NCBI GenBank assembly: GCA_963931925.1
Contig: OZ007579.1
Location: 30,960,519 to 31,024,518, forward strand
Direction: 5' to 3'
From: Onchidella celtica
Lineage: Eukaryota; Mollusca; Gastropoda; Systellommatophora; Onchidiidae
Length of the DNA stretch: 64,000 nucleotides
In this document: piece after piece, positions 38,101 to 48,060 of the stretch
How the letters are laid out: the number at the start of each line of letters is the position of its first letter
How positions within the stretch are numbered: the stretch's first letter is position 1
Made by a program: the position numbers and the translations under genes
Notes under the pieces: model-generated
What the model saw: the letters and a program-made list of their open reading frames with translations, nothing else
Databases searched by the model: none
What the model was told of the DNA's origin: nothing

Positions 38101-40153
38101 GCTTTGTAATTCACTTAAAACCCTTGGTCTGCCTTCCCCAGTTGGTGCTATCAAACATTTGGACAACGAGAAAAGCCCTGAGCAATTGGCTGCCATGTTT
38201 CCTCACATACAGGCGGGAGGCCATTACCGTCCTACAGATTGCCGGGCCTCAGAGAGAACAGCTATTATCATACCTTACAGGTAAGTGTGATGGTGCAAGG
38301 GGGGATCCTTGGAAGGAGGGAAGTGAGAAGTTGAGATGTGAAGAGGGTGGGCGGGGGAGAGAAAGAGAGGGAGCCAGAGAGGGAGAATGAGAGGGAGAGA
38401 GAAGGGGAGAAAGGGAGGGAGAGGGAGAAAGGAGTGAGAGAGAGGGGGTGAGAGAGAGAGAGACAGAGGAGAGAGAGGGGGAAGAGACAGACAGACTGAC
38501 AGAACAACGTGTGTTGTGTGAAGCTGTTGACAACGCTGGTAATACAGAAGATGATGATGATCATGGTGCTGATGATGATGATTATGATGATGATGATGAT
38601 GATGATGACGATGATGATGATTATGATGATGATGATGATGACGAAAGCCAGCGATAGCTAAGTGGCCCGATTAAGTTCAGTTCCACAGCTTATTTGAACC
38701 TGACGAAGGTCCAGGATGAACAAAAGCTTGGAGGATAAATAATAGATCATTCATTGAAAGCGGTGCCTATGAGCCCAGACACTGTGGCTTCCATTTCGTT
38801 TCGCTCTTCGCTCTGAGCTCGCTGTCGGCAGTTTTGCCGAAGACGTTAGTCTCGTCCTGCCGAAAAACCGAATAAAATAATGTAAAAAAAACAACAACTT
38901 CACAGTGCCTTTTATAGGGCATAGTGTTTCCGCGTTCTCGTTACGTTGTTCATCGAGAATTGACGTCTATCGGCATAAGTGCTGAAAGCCAAACGATACC
39001 GACGCCACAGTGTCGCCACAAGGTCTGGGAGAAAAAAAGGGAAAGGGAGGGGGCCTTTTAGCAGGAGAAACTGAAAACTGAGTCGTTTGTTGTTTTATCA
39101 TATTTTATGCACATTGTCATGCAATCCCTTGCTTTTTCAGGAACCGTCACTCGCATCTTCACGTCCTTTTACTGAATCTTCTCCCTTTGCTCGTACGACA
39201 GAAAATTGACTTCACGATATTTGTTATAGAACAGGTAACCAACCACACTCCAGCTTTCTTTTCCGTGCCTTTGTTTTTGTAAAAAAAGATTTTTATGTGC
39301 ATTTGACTATTGCTGTTTGTATTTGTTTTTAATTGAAATAAGGTGCGAAAATTAGAACGCTGTAAGTGTAAAGTTGAAACTTTCGAGAAAAAATTCTTTA
39401 TTTTTATATTTTTTATCACGGTATCTCATGGTTACTTAATTCTAAGTCGCTGATTTAATTTTTGCAGGAATAATAAATTATTGCATATGAGGGAGTGGGA
39501 GATAGAACAATTCTGGGAGCGGAACTTGATCAAAGCTATAATGTTCATTGTAAAGTGATATATTTTTTATATATTCCTTTATTATTAACATTAATATTAA
39601 CAAAATGTCCTGCTGTGAGTGCTTTGACGACTTGATCCCAAATAACCCCTGCCGTATATTTTTTACTCCTAGCTTTTGCCTAGCCCTTTCAACCGAGGGA
39701 TGCTTTTCAACGTAGGCTATTTAGAGGCGATGAAACTTCAGAATTACGACTGCTTTATCTTTCACGACGTCGATCTGATTCCTATCAACGACATGAATTC
39801 CTACCGCTGCCACTATGCGCCAACTCACTTGATAGCTGGTGTGGACAAATATAAATACAAGTAAAAACTGCTTTTTTTTTGTCGGGCTGTTGTTAATGGG
39901 TCATAGTAAGATTATGAAGCTGTATAGAAAGGGCTGATTATCTTGATTTCATCGTTTATAATTATTTATTAAGAAAAGGGAGAAGGGGGCACTGTGGTCT
40001 AGAGGCAAGGTGCTCGCCTCTCATGCCGAAGGTATCGGGTTCAAATCCCGGTCGGTGGCAGGCATGTTGGAATTTTGGGATTTTTCTTATATTTTTCCTG
40101 TCCCCGATCCTATTGTAGGAAGGCTCTAGGAAGCGGGGCAGAAAGAAATAGAA

Positions 40154-40187
<34 letters not shown>

Positions 40188-43100
40188 GGTACTTGGATGG
40201 TGTCGGGCACAAACCAGCCAAGTCAAGATTAGTAACTTTTATAGGAGGAACAAAAACCTGCCACTAAAACAAGAGGGACATGAACCTAGCCGGTTTGATT
40301 ACATGTTTATTTTGAGCATTTCTATTGGATAATGGTAAAAGCTTTTTTTTTTTACATATTGTGATGTAGGATTCCAAGCTTCACAAACTGGTACTATAAA
40401 AAGGAATATGAAATTTTCGGACTTTGCTGGTTTGCGTCCAACACTAACGACATAATTACGTGTACTGTCATTTTCAAACTGCTCAAGAGATACATGTACA
40501 CCTTTATGTCTTATAGTGATATTCACGTTAATCGTCGAGTCTTCGTAGCGATACAACAGGTCAAATAGCATGCCAAATTTATGCATTGTGATAAAAACAT
40601 CAACATTATTCTTTTCCCAGGCTTCTCTACCCCAAAATGTTTGGTGGTATTGTGGCTTTTTCCCGAGACGTGTTTCGGAAAATCAACGGAGCATCGAATC
40701 TGTATTTTGGCTGGGGAGGCGAGGACGACGATCTACAAGTCAGGTAAAACTCACCCTCTGTCCATAGGCGTATCCAAGGGAACTCTAACAATAAAATTCT
40801 CTTTAGGAGTGAGGTGTACCCGAGGCCCCAGGGCGTATGTTTCAGGCAGGTATCATTTATTACTAAGCTCGGGCAGACACAGTCAGACGCTGACAAACAA
40901 AGAAGTGCACACCATAATTTCCTGTATTTTCTGAGTAAATCCGGGAAGACATTACCATACTAAGCTGGGTTCTCATGTATACGGAAACGGAAACGGCAAC
41001 GGAAGCGTCAAAGAGCCATCAAGTAGTGAAATAGAAAGAATGTTTTCGCACGCCGTTTCCGTACACAAGTCATGGAAACACTCTTTCATTTTACTATATG
41101 AGGGATTTTTTGCCGTTTCCGTTTCAGTACACATGAGAACCCAGCTTTAGCCCGGTCAGACACAGTCAGTTTCTGCCACTATTTCTTTGGTGTATATTCT
41201 GTTGGCAACAGCTGACTATGTGTGACCGGGCTTAGTATGATACCTCCTTAAGAGTGTGACAATAAAACCCCACAATAAAATCCTCTTTAAAAGTATGGTA
41301 TCTGTAAGACCCCAGGGCATACATGCAGGGAATGTTGAATGTGCTTTGGTGAGCACGCACATGCATATTTTAAATTTTTAAAATCTATGGGAAGATGATG
41401 AGCAATGACGTCATTGAGGAATGCCTGCAAGCTCAAGAAAAAACTCCCACAAATTTGATAACTACACGTTTTTAATTGCTACTGGGTCCATTAGACCCAC
41501 GACGTACGGCGAAGGTTAATGGGGTGGGTGAGGTGTTGGGGGTGGGGGTTGGGGGGGAGTGTTGATTTGCCAGAAAGTTTACATCATTTGTTAATGGGTT
41601 AATCTTTTTTGCTTTTCTGGTGGGTGGTTATTTTCTTCTTGCCTTCCCCGAATTTTCACACTGTTTGGCAAATCTGATTACAGGCCCCCTGAGGCTGCCG
41701 ACTTACGGCATAGTCAGAATCCCTGGAGCATTAGTGATGCCTGGTAACTTTATCAACATCAGGTGAAGGCCAGGGTGCCCAAGGCAGTCTAAACAAAGGC
41801 ACATTACAAACCCTTTTCCTGTACTATGGTACGGTTTCACAGAACTGTAGTCTCGTTGGTGCCACCAGAAGGAATGTACTTATTCCAAATAATAGAACAC
41901 GTAGTTGTAGTTTATGTACTTAGGACTTGCATAGACGCAGACTCCATTTCAAAGGGCTCATATAATATTTGCGTTTCAATCTTTTATGAATCATCTTTCA
42001 TTATACATGTATTAAGATTTTTTGCCAAAGGGTCCATCTTGTCTTCCTTTGTAATATCCATATTCCTTATTTCTTTACTAAATCCCCGAGTGCCGGATTA
42101 ATGCATGGGCTTTATGGGCTGCAGCGCAAGGGTCTCCACCAGAAGATGAAGTCCTTCAGATATTAAGTGAAATTACAGATATCAAAAACCTTGCATTAAT
42201 TCTTATTGCGGGTCCTTCTGCTCAAAACAAATAGTATTTGTATTATTTTTGTGAAAAATGTTGGTGGGTATTGTATAATGTAATAATTTTATGGCCTTAA
42301 TTTTGTAGCGATTTCCACTGTTTTTCTGTACCAGAGTGACGAACAAGAAGCTGCCATTGCTGAGATCTCACGCCAGTGTGGGGCTGTACGACATGATCAA
42401 GCACCAGCGAGACACTAAGAATGAAGTTAACCCTGTCAGGTAGGCCACCCACCCCCCCCCCATAACGGTCAAACCCTGTTTGATAGGTCACCCGCCCCTC
42501 ACACGGCCAACCTCGTTAAATAGGTCAACCACCCCTCATAACGGTCAAACCTTGATAGATAGGTCATTCATGTCTCAAATACATGTAGGTCACCCACCCC
42601 TCAGATGGACCAACTGTTAGACAAGCCATCCATGTCTTACATAAGCCACCCACCCCTCATAACGGCCAAACCTTGTTAGATAGGTCATCCATGCATCAAA
42701 TAAGTCACCCATCCTTGATAGGGGTCAAACCTTGTTAGATAGGTCATCGATGTATCAAATAAGTCAGCTATCCGTCATAACGGTCAAATCTTGTTAGAAA
42801 GGATATCCATATTTCGAGTGACCACCCACCCCATAAACGGTCAAAACTTGTTAAACATGTCATCTACGTCTAAAAAGTCACCCGTTCATCACCCTGTCAA
42901 ACTCTACCAAGTAGGTCACCCATCTCTCACACAGAAAACACATAGAAAAAGGTCACTCATTCATCACCCAGCCAAACTTTTAGTCGTTCATCCGTCTCTC
43001 ACGTGGAAAGACAGGTCACCCATCTGCCACCCAATGAAAGCCTGTCAGGAAGGTGACCCATACCTCACATCAAAAACTTGAAAAATCATTCCCTTCCTCG

Positions 43101-44759
43101 CCCCTCCCTCGTTTAGTCGGGCAGTTATGAAAAAAATCCATCCATCACCCAGTCAGCCTGTTTGATAGGTCACCCATCTCTCACATAGAAAAAAAGGTCA
43201 CTCATCCATCACCCAGTCAGCCTGTTTGATAGGTCACCCATCTCTCACATAAAAAAAAAGGTCACTCATCCATCACCCAGTCGAATCATGTCAGGTAGGT
43301 CACCCATCTGTCACATATAGAAAAGGTCACCCATCCATCACCCAGTCAGCCTGTTTGATAGGTCACCCATCTCTCACATAAAAAAAAAGGTCACTCATCC
43401 ATCACCCAGTCGAATCATGTCAGGTAGGTCACCCATCTGTCACATATAGAAAAGGTCACCCATCCATCACCCAGTCAGCCTGTTTGATAGGTCACCCATC
43501 TGTCACATATAGAAAAGGTCACCCATCCATCACCCAGTCAATCCCTGTCAGAGAGGGCACCCATCTCTCACATACAAAAAAAAAGGTTACTCATCCTTCA
43601 CCCTGTCAAACCCTGTTTCGTACCATATATCCATAACCTTGTCAAACCCTGTTTCCTTTCACCTATCCATTACCTAATCAAGGACTGTTTGGTAGATCAC
43701 CCACCCCTTATACAGATAAACCCTGTTGGATAGGTCAACCACACCTCAGACACATAAAATCTTTTTAATATATTTAGTCAAAAGGTTAACAGATTAGACG
43801 ACGTTTTTTGGCCCTATTGTTGTATGTGAAATTTTGTCGATTTTGAGCTTTTGTCACGAAAGTGGTTCTCTCACTCCTAATTCCATTATGTATGAGTGTC
43901 ATTCCAATCGGTTAAAAAACTTTTCGAGGTATGTGTTTGTGACGTCATGTTGTCCTCTGATTTTCCAGAACTCTTCAAAGTTTTGATCGTCATTTACTCG
44001 AACAGACAAATATGCACATACAACAATATGGAAAATTCCCGACGACTTAGTCAAAGGGTTAATAGATTAGAAAAATGTTACAGAAATATGGAAATGAGAC
44101 ATAGGAGATCAGTTCATATGTTTCAAATATGAAAAACTATTCACAAGAGGGTTAATGCACCAAAGATCATATTCATTCACCAATATTTTGTGACCTGACT
44201 ATTTTCAGGGGTCCTCTGCTGAAGAAAGCCGCTCAGCGTCAAGTTGTAGAGGGTTTGAACAGCGCGGTGTATCATACAGTCAGTGTTGAGAAGTTACCGT
44301 TGTATACCTGGGTCAAAGTGAATATAGACATGCAGGAGGTGATCAAGGTATGTATCTATATCTCACGTATAGTCGGCACAGACATTTAAGAACTTTAATG
44401 TTAATTCTGTTTTTAATTTTAGTTCGGCGCTTTAGGGTACATCATTTTTTTTGTGTGTGGATTTGAGCGCTGTACAAGTCAATTATTACATATTACATTA
44501 CAGAGAAAGGTGAAAACGATGATTTTAATATTGCTATTGTCAATTGCAGACCGCACCCACCTACATGCGCGCACAAACAAGTAGACTTCTCAGGGTATTC
44601 AATTCGATGAACACAACCACAGACAAACCGTTGGACCGGAGGAACATGACGCTGGATACGGGGGCTAAACACGGCGTGAAGGGAATGGGGGTACAACTAC
44701 CATCTAAGGAGAACAATGTGACCCAGGACACAACACAGAAAAAGGATAGGGCCTTATAG
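34249..44759 (+). CDS. B4GALT: Beta-1,4-galactosyltransferase family protein (9 coding exons)
   Basis: Family role: Golgi transfer of Gal or GalNAc from a UDP-sugar to GlcNAc-type acceptors, Mn-dependent. Spliced exons 34249-34267, 35585-36214, 38142-38280, 39141-39234, 39673-39860, 40621-40743, 42335-42439, 44209-44347 and 44550-44759 total 1647 nt, 548 codons plus stop, with every junction phase consistent. Short basic cytosolic tail; membrane anchor about residues 25-46; long stem to about 215 with several N-glycosylation sequons; GGHYRPTDC and AIIIPYRNR motifs; FNRG...NVGYLEA; DVD at 326-328; GWGGEDDD ending at 394; metal ligands M418 and H421 in MIKH. The 123- and 105-bp exons match the sizes I recall for vertebrate homologues. 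Oddities: Met363 stands where vertebrate galactosyltransferases have Tyr before FGG, the stem is long, and about 70 residues follow the catalytic core. Paralogue identity is not determined. Confidence 0.93.
34810..35215. repeat. (TC)n microsatellites in intron 1
   Basis: TC-rich tract at 34810-34910 and a long uninterrupted (TC)n from about 35100 to 35185, ending in a short TG run. Confidence 0.95.
35216..35480. repeat. (ATC)n-rich tract in intron 1
   Basis: Imperfect CAT/ATC trinucleotides with ACC variants, ending about 100 bp before exon 2. Confidence 0.95.
35585..36214 (+). CDS. B4GALT: Exon 2 of B4GALT: membrane anchor and stem
   Basis: Acceptor CTTTCGTTCTCAG precedes 35585; donor CTAG|GTGAGT follows. 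It encodes a basic tail, a hydrophobic anchor ([20 protein letters not shown] region) and a hydrophilic, sequon-rich stem. The frame is open for the full 630 bp and joins exon 3 as Leu-Val-Gly, as in other family members. Confidence 0.85.
36291..36616 (+). mobile_element. ~330-bp hAT-like MITE, copy C (intron 2)
   Basis: Ends TAGAGAGTATG and CATACTCTCTG with ATACCGA repeated exactly on both sides. Same orientation as copy B. Confidence 0.9.
36905..37580 (+). mobile_element. Non-autonomous Helitron, copy 2 (intron 2)
   Basis: TCTATACTAATAAAAG start, CTAG end, A before and T after. The terminal hairpin is CCCAG-GCAGG-GCTGGG with a compensatory pair relative to copy 1. 676 bp; differs from copy 1 mainly by internal indels. 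Confidence 0.9.
37730..38014 (-). mobile_element. tRNA-derived SINE, near full length (intron 2)
   Basis: On the minus strand: tRNA-like head (GATCTAGAGGCAAGG A box, GGGTTTGATTCCC B box), body 'acatgttggaattttgg', tail domain 'cgttaaagatgccttggcag', and an A-rich end with AAC repeats. Head and body match the + strand copy at 39987. Confidence 0.85.
38142..38280 (+). CDS. B4GALT: Exon 3 of B4GALT
   Basis: Acceptor CTTCCCCAG, donor CAG|GTAAGTG. Encodes [11 protein letters not shown]...GGHYRPTDC...TAIIIPYR, the start of the catalytic domain with its first conserved Cys. Confidence 0.93.
38341..38650. repeat. (GA)n and (GAT)n tracts in intron 3
   Basis: GA-rich tract (38345-38485) followed by a (GAT/GATT) trinucleotide tract (38548-38645), starting 60 bp after exon 3. 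Confidence 0.95.
38771..39029. mobile_element. TIR element (GAGCCCAGACACTGTGGC ends), intron 3
   Basis: Left end GAGCCCAGACACTGTGGC; right end GCCACAGTGTC then, after a short interruption, GTCTGGG. Internal palindrome CGGCAGTTTTGCCG. A related partial copy ends at 23485. Confidence 0.7.
39141..39234 (+). CDS. B4GALT: Exon 4 of B4GALT
   Basis: Acceptor GCTTTTTCAG, donor CAG|GTAACC. Encodes [17 protein letters not shown]...FTIFVIEQ, aligning to the family block NRxxHL...YxIYVINQ. Too short to show as a sizeable open frame; found from splice phase and homology. Confidence 0.9.
39673..39860 (+). CDS. B4GALT: Exon 5 of B4GALT (DVD exon)
   Basis: Acceptor TACTCCTAG, donor AA|GTAAAA. Encodes [20 protein letters not shown], then [16 protein letters not shown] with the metal/nucleotide DVD motif, and YRC giving the second conserved Cys pair. 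Confidence 0.95.
39987..40140 (+). mobile_element. tRNA-derived SINE, 3'-shortened (intron 5)
   Basis: Head GTGGTCTAGAGGCAAGGTGC and B box GGTTCAAATCCCGG, then body 'gcaggcatgttggaattttg'. It runs into a GA microsatellite (40150-40188) in place of the tail. Inverted relative to the SINE at 37730-38014. Confidence 0.85.
40199..40445. mobile_element. TIR element (GGTGTCGGGCACAAACCAGC ends), copy 1 (intron 5)
   Basis: Left end GGTGTCGGGCACAAACCAGC; right end GCTGGTTTGCGTCCAACACT. A second copy lies at 51454-51685 with the same interior. Superfamily not determined; no clear target duplication. Confidence 0.8.
40621..40743 (+). CDS. B4GALT: Exon 6 of B4GALT (GWGGEDDD exon)
   Basis: Acceptor CTTTTCCCAG, donor CAG|GTAAAA; 123 bp. 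Encodes [16 protein letters not shown]...[14 protein letters not shown]. The Trp of GWGG and the acidic triad are intact. Phe replaces the first Trp of the usual WGWGG, and Met precedes FGG. Confidence 0.95.
40963..41146. mobile_element. Harbinger-like MITE, copy 2 (intron 6)
   Basis: AGCTGGGTTCTCATGTATAC left, CACATGAGAACCCAGCT right, flanked by CTA and TTA. Same family as 16795-16998, with inverted CCGTTTCCGTTT motifs. Confidence 0.85.
41150..41231. mobile_element. 82-bp MITE sharing its TTA with the neighbour (intron 6)
   Basis: GCCCGGTCAGACACAGTCAG left and CTGACTATGTGTGACCGGGC right, with TTA at 41147-41149 and 41232-41234. The left TTA is also the right target duplication of the preceding MITE. 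Confidence 0.85.
42335..42439 (+). CDS. B4GALT: Exon 7 of B4GALT (MxxH exon)
   Basis: Acceptor TTTCTGTACCAG, donor CAG|GTAGGC; 105 bp. Encodes [20 protein letters not shown] then [13 protein letters not shown], the family segment bearing the Met and His metal ligands. Confidence 0.94.
42450..43760 (+). repeat. Degenerate intronic minisatellite (intron 7)
   Basis: Many copies of 'aggtcacccatccatcaccc' and 'cagtcaaaccctgtttgata' variants in units of about 40-110 bp; the most regular part is 43140-43560, with A-rich spacers. It fills most of intron 7. Confidence 0.9.
43790..44058. mobile_element. Foldback element, piggyBac-like TTAA ends (intron 7), copy 3
   Basis: TTAA at 43786-43789 and 44059-44062. 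Right end GACTTAGTCAAAGGG|TTAA reads CCCTTTGACTAAGTC inward. Inner arms CCTATTGTTGTATGTG and CACATACAACAATATGG are inverted repeats. Confidence 0.7.
44209..44347 (+). CDS. B4GALT: Exon 8 of B4GALT
   Basis: Acceptor ACTATTTTCAG, donor AAG|GTATGT. Encodes [20 protein letters not shown]...[17 protein letters not shown], aligning to the family C-terminal block 'DGLNSLTY...YPLYTxITV'. Confidence 0.93.
44550..44759 (+). CDS. B4GALT: Exon 9 of B4GALT: C-terminal extension and stop
   Basis: Acceptor TTGTCAATTGCAG, phase 0, stop TAG at 44757-44759. Encodes [16 protein letters not shown] and a hydrophilic tail with NTT and NMT sequons. The tail goes beyond the usual end of the family domain; I recognise no motif in it. 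Confidence 0.85.
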   Translation, partial: TAPTYMRAQTSRLLRVFNSMNTTTDKPLDRRNMTLDTGAKHGVKGMGVQLPSKENNVTQDTTQKKDRAL

Positions 44760-44887
44760 TACTTGTAGAAGACACTGCAAGAAGAGCTGGGAAAGGGTAT
44801 CGGCAGTGGCGAGAGAGTACAGAGCAGCCAGAATAGAGGAAGAGAACGTTTCATGGTGATAGAAGGCAAATGTTAGAACATACAACG

Positions 44888-44893
44888 AATAAA
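44888..44893 (+). terminator. Polyadenylation signal of the B4GALT gene
   Basis: AATAAA, 129 nt after the stop codon, is the first canonical signal downstream and gives a short 3' UTR. Placement is by motif only. Confidence 0.55.
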
Positions 44894-44904
44894 CTTATTA
44901 ATGG

Positions 44905-45475
44905 TTGAAGGGAGAGAGAGGTGACAGAGAGAGAGAAAAAGAGAGAGAGACTCTCTCTGAAGGCGAGAGAGAGAGCTCTCTTTGAAGGAGAGAGAGAGAG
45001 AGCTAGAGAAGGGACAGGGAGAGAGAGCTCTCTTTGAAGGAGAGAGAGAGAGAGAGAGAGAGAGAAGGGACGATGGAAGATAGAGAGTAAAGAGGAAGGC
45101 TATGAAGCCATAATGGATAACAAGCGTGTGACACCCACCTTATCTCTCAGAGCAGCAAACTATGGGGAGGAGATTTAATGGATGAAACAAAGAGAAAGAA
45201 ATTGGATTGTAAAGGAAGAAAGAAAGCGTGGAGAGACAGAGAGAGAGAGAGAATGAACAAGAGAAGAAAAGAAGGCCGTGAGATCAAAACAGAGAATGAG
45301 TTGCACAAAATGTGTTCTTGTACAATCACCTGAGGAAGGTGGAGAGAGAGATAGAGAGAGAGTGAAAGACAGAGAGAGAAAGAGAGAGGGAGGCAGCGGT
45401 AAAAAGAAAACGAGGAAAAAAGAGAGAGGCAGGCACATTAAGAAAGAATGGGGAAGAGAGAGAGAAATCGGCCAG
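44905..45475. repeat. GA-rich tracts downstream of B4GALT
   Basis: Purine-rich GAGAGA blocks at 44910-45070, 45230-45260 and 45340-45470, with a repeated AGAGAGCTCTCTTTGAAGG palindromic motif near 44970 and 45030. Confidence 0.85.
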
Positions 45476-45763
45476 AGATCATTTTATTTTCCAAGGGAGA
45501 TCCTAACTTCTGGATATAGACATCTTCATAGATCAGAATATGTAGGCCTACGCTTTAAGTGCAGTATGAAAGAAGTTGGATGTACGAAGTAAGTTTACAT
45601 CACACAGATACTGAGTGTAAGTGATGGGTTTGAGGATGAAAGCAAGTAGTCCTTTCTAGGCTACTTATTTCGCATGACGAAGACGCTGATGAAAGCAGTA
45701 GATGATGTGACTTCATTTTGTGTATGTTAGCATGGTCAGCTCTGGTTTTCACTGCCAGCATAA

Positions 45764-45967
45764 GGAGTGAAACAGACTAAGGCTGGTGTAGGCGATAGGC
45801 TGGTAGCTCGTCACCCAGTATTGTTTCACACTAGCACAATAGACATTGCCCACTGCATCCTGCTGGGTCGTGGTGTGGGCAGTGCCTATTGTGCTCGTGT
45901 GAAGCAAAGTTTATGGGTGGCGAGTCACTGGTCTGGCGCCTACACTAGCCTTGGCCTGCTTCACCCC
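45764..45967. mobile_element. Palindromic Harbinger-like MITE with TAA target
   Basis: GGAGTGAAACAGACTAAGGC left and CTTGGCCTGCTTCACCCC right, flanked by TAA (45761-45763 and 45968-45970). The interior is largely palindromic around GGGCAGTGCCTATTGTGCT and its inverse. Confidence 0.85.
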
Positions 45968-45970
45968 TAA

Positions 45971-47085
45971 ACCCAGCCAGCATCCCCATGTCAATGCAAC
46001 GTAGATTTGTATAGAAGATTACTGTCAGGGACAGATTCCCTACATCGAACTAAGTTTTGATGCCGTAGTCACTGGATCTACGTAGGAACGTGCAAACAGG
46101 CATGTCAGTCATACTTGTCACTGTCAAATCTCGGTAGAGATGCTGGTCGGGAACTTATTTATGTCATATGGCCCACCTGCCTCATTCACGGTCATGCCAG
46201 AATAATATGTATTTCATATTTTGTTATGTTGATTTAATGTCATTGCTAAATATATACATGGTATATGTATGTGATGGGTGCTGAATGTCATCATTGATAA
46301 TGTAAAATGTGAATTTATTACATTAAATAATTTATTTCAAGTCATACAACTAAGTGACAACTGTAGTTTGTTCATTCTTAATTGTTATATTATGCACATT
46401 ATGTAAATAACATGTTTCGCGCTTCATCCCTTAATACAAGCACTTTTTGCTTTATAGTCATTCTACCACAATCAGTTCAGCAATACCAAGAACATGATAC
46501 ATGCACTAAAGCGTACTTGTGGTTGCATTCCATCAATTGAACAGGTGTTTGCTAAGACTAAAGAATGATGTTCCTTGAAAATTTCAGTACTTTGTACATT
46601 TCGTATGACTTGAGGCAGTGAATTCCACGCCGTCGTGCTATCAAAACAAAGTGATCGTTCACCGAGTGATCTAGGACAAATTTGGAACTTTTAATTTTAT
46701 GTGAACCGAACTTCGTAGCTGGCTTGAAGAAACAACTATAAAACCAGTAATTCGAAAGATGACATGAGATAATATATATTAATTGTGCCAGAGGTAGTAA
46801 ATTTCACACATGTATGTGACACAGATCGTGCTATCGCATGTGCAAACTCCCCCTCCCCCCATCTGAGTTTAAGTTTGAGATCACGTCGACACGAGAACGG
46901 TCACATTGTGATAGGACAAAGGTGAAACGACAGACAGAATATAACAGAACAATGGGACAGTAGGAAACCCTGCCACCCCCCCCCCCCCCAAACAGTAGAA
47001 AACCTGTGACAATATTATCAGCAACAGCAATGCCTATGACGACAATTACAAGAAGAACAAGAGCACATACAGGCCAGACATACAG
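45971..47085. other. Non-coding stretch, nothing recognised
   Basis: AT-rich sequence with no supported gene; a C tract near 46975-46990. Confidence 0.5.
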
Positions 47086-47246
47086 AAACCGGGATTAATG
47101 TGATACACAAACCGGGATTAATGAGATACACAAACCGGGATTAATGTGATACACAAACCGGGATTAATGTGATACACAAACCGGGATTAATGAGATACAC
47201 AAACCGGGATTAATGAGATACACAAACCGGGATTAATGAGATACAA
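47086..47246. repeat. 23-bp minisatellite, 7 copies
   Basis: Units AAACCGGGATTAATGTGATA plus CAC repeat exactly every 23 bp from 47086; copies differ only at TGT versus TGA. Confidence 0.97.
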
Positions 47247-47639
47247 TATACCAAACCGAGAAATAATGACACAACAGATGTTTTTTCTTAATATATAATT
47301 TATTTCCAGCATCTCACAATCTGTGCATCCTTGAGGAGTAAGAAGAACACCACTAACAGACACTCCAGTCAAATCATTTAGCAAATACACTCGTTACATA
47401 TTTTTCCTATGTACAATTTGTACACGTATGTGAAGTGTTTATATGTCAAGCCAAACCTTCTCTCACTGCAACATGTATGGAAAAAAACAAAGCAGCGAGA
47501 GCACAAATGTTCAGACATACTGGCGGGCAAGTGAACACCGGTGCTTTCGGAAACCAAGAGGGCAAGAGTGCAAGAGTCTCTTCTACTCGGGCATACAATC
47601 ATTAGTTCCTGCCCGGCAAAAACGAAAGAGTAACACAAG

Positions 47640-48060
47640 CTTTTATTAGTTCTCCTTCGGTTATTTGAAACAGTGTCCCGTGCGTTCATTAGTTCCCACT
47701 AAGCATCAAGCGTTCATTAGTACTTGTTGGACAACAATAACGCAAGCGTCCATTATTTCCTCGGAGGAAATCAACAACGCATGTGTTTATCAATTAATGC
47801 CGTAATAATACCATGCAATTTTTTTACGTTTCCGCTGGACAGCCATACCGTACGCAGGTTCATTGGTTGGAGACAGGAAAAAGACAACGCATGAGTTAAT
47901 TAGTTTCCCCTGGAAAACTTTAACGCATGCGTTTATTTGGACCAGATAGGAAAATGACGCCTGTGTTAATTTAATTAGTTCCGTTAGGCAACGGTTAAGC
48001 ATAATGCTCACCACTTCCAGATGGACAAACGACAAAGCATGCGTTCAAAACCATGCATTT
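47640..48060. repeat. Degenerate ~45-bp repeats (AACGCATGCGTT motif)
   Basis: Repeated 'gcgttcattagttcc' and 'aacgcatgcgtt'-like segments about every 45-50 bp, well diverged. No coding sense. Confidence 0.65.

Noticed and set aside
39987-40060. Possible functional tRNA gene
   Set aside because: Good A and B boxes, but the acceptor stem does not close and the same head is attached to a SINE body in the copy at 37730-38014.
40775-41330. Similar segments at 40775-40860 and 41240-41330 as a gene-related duplication
   Set aside because: Both lie in intron 6, are short and diverged, and could be fragments of an unknown repeat; not enough to classify.
42791-43081. 96-codon frame in intron 7
   Set aside because: It is a reading of the degenerate minisatellite between two well-defined exons.
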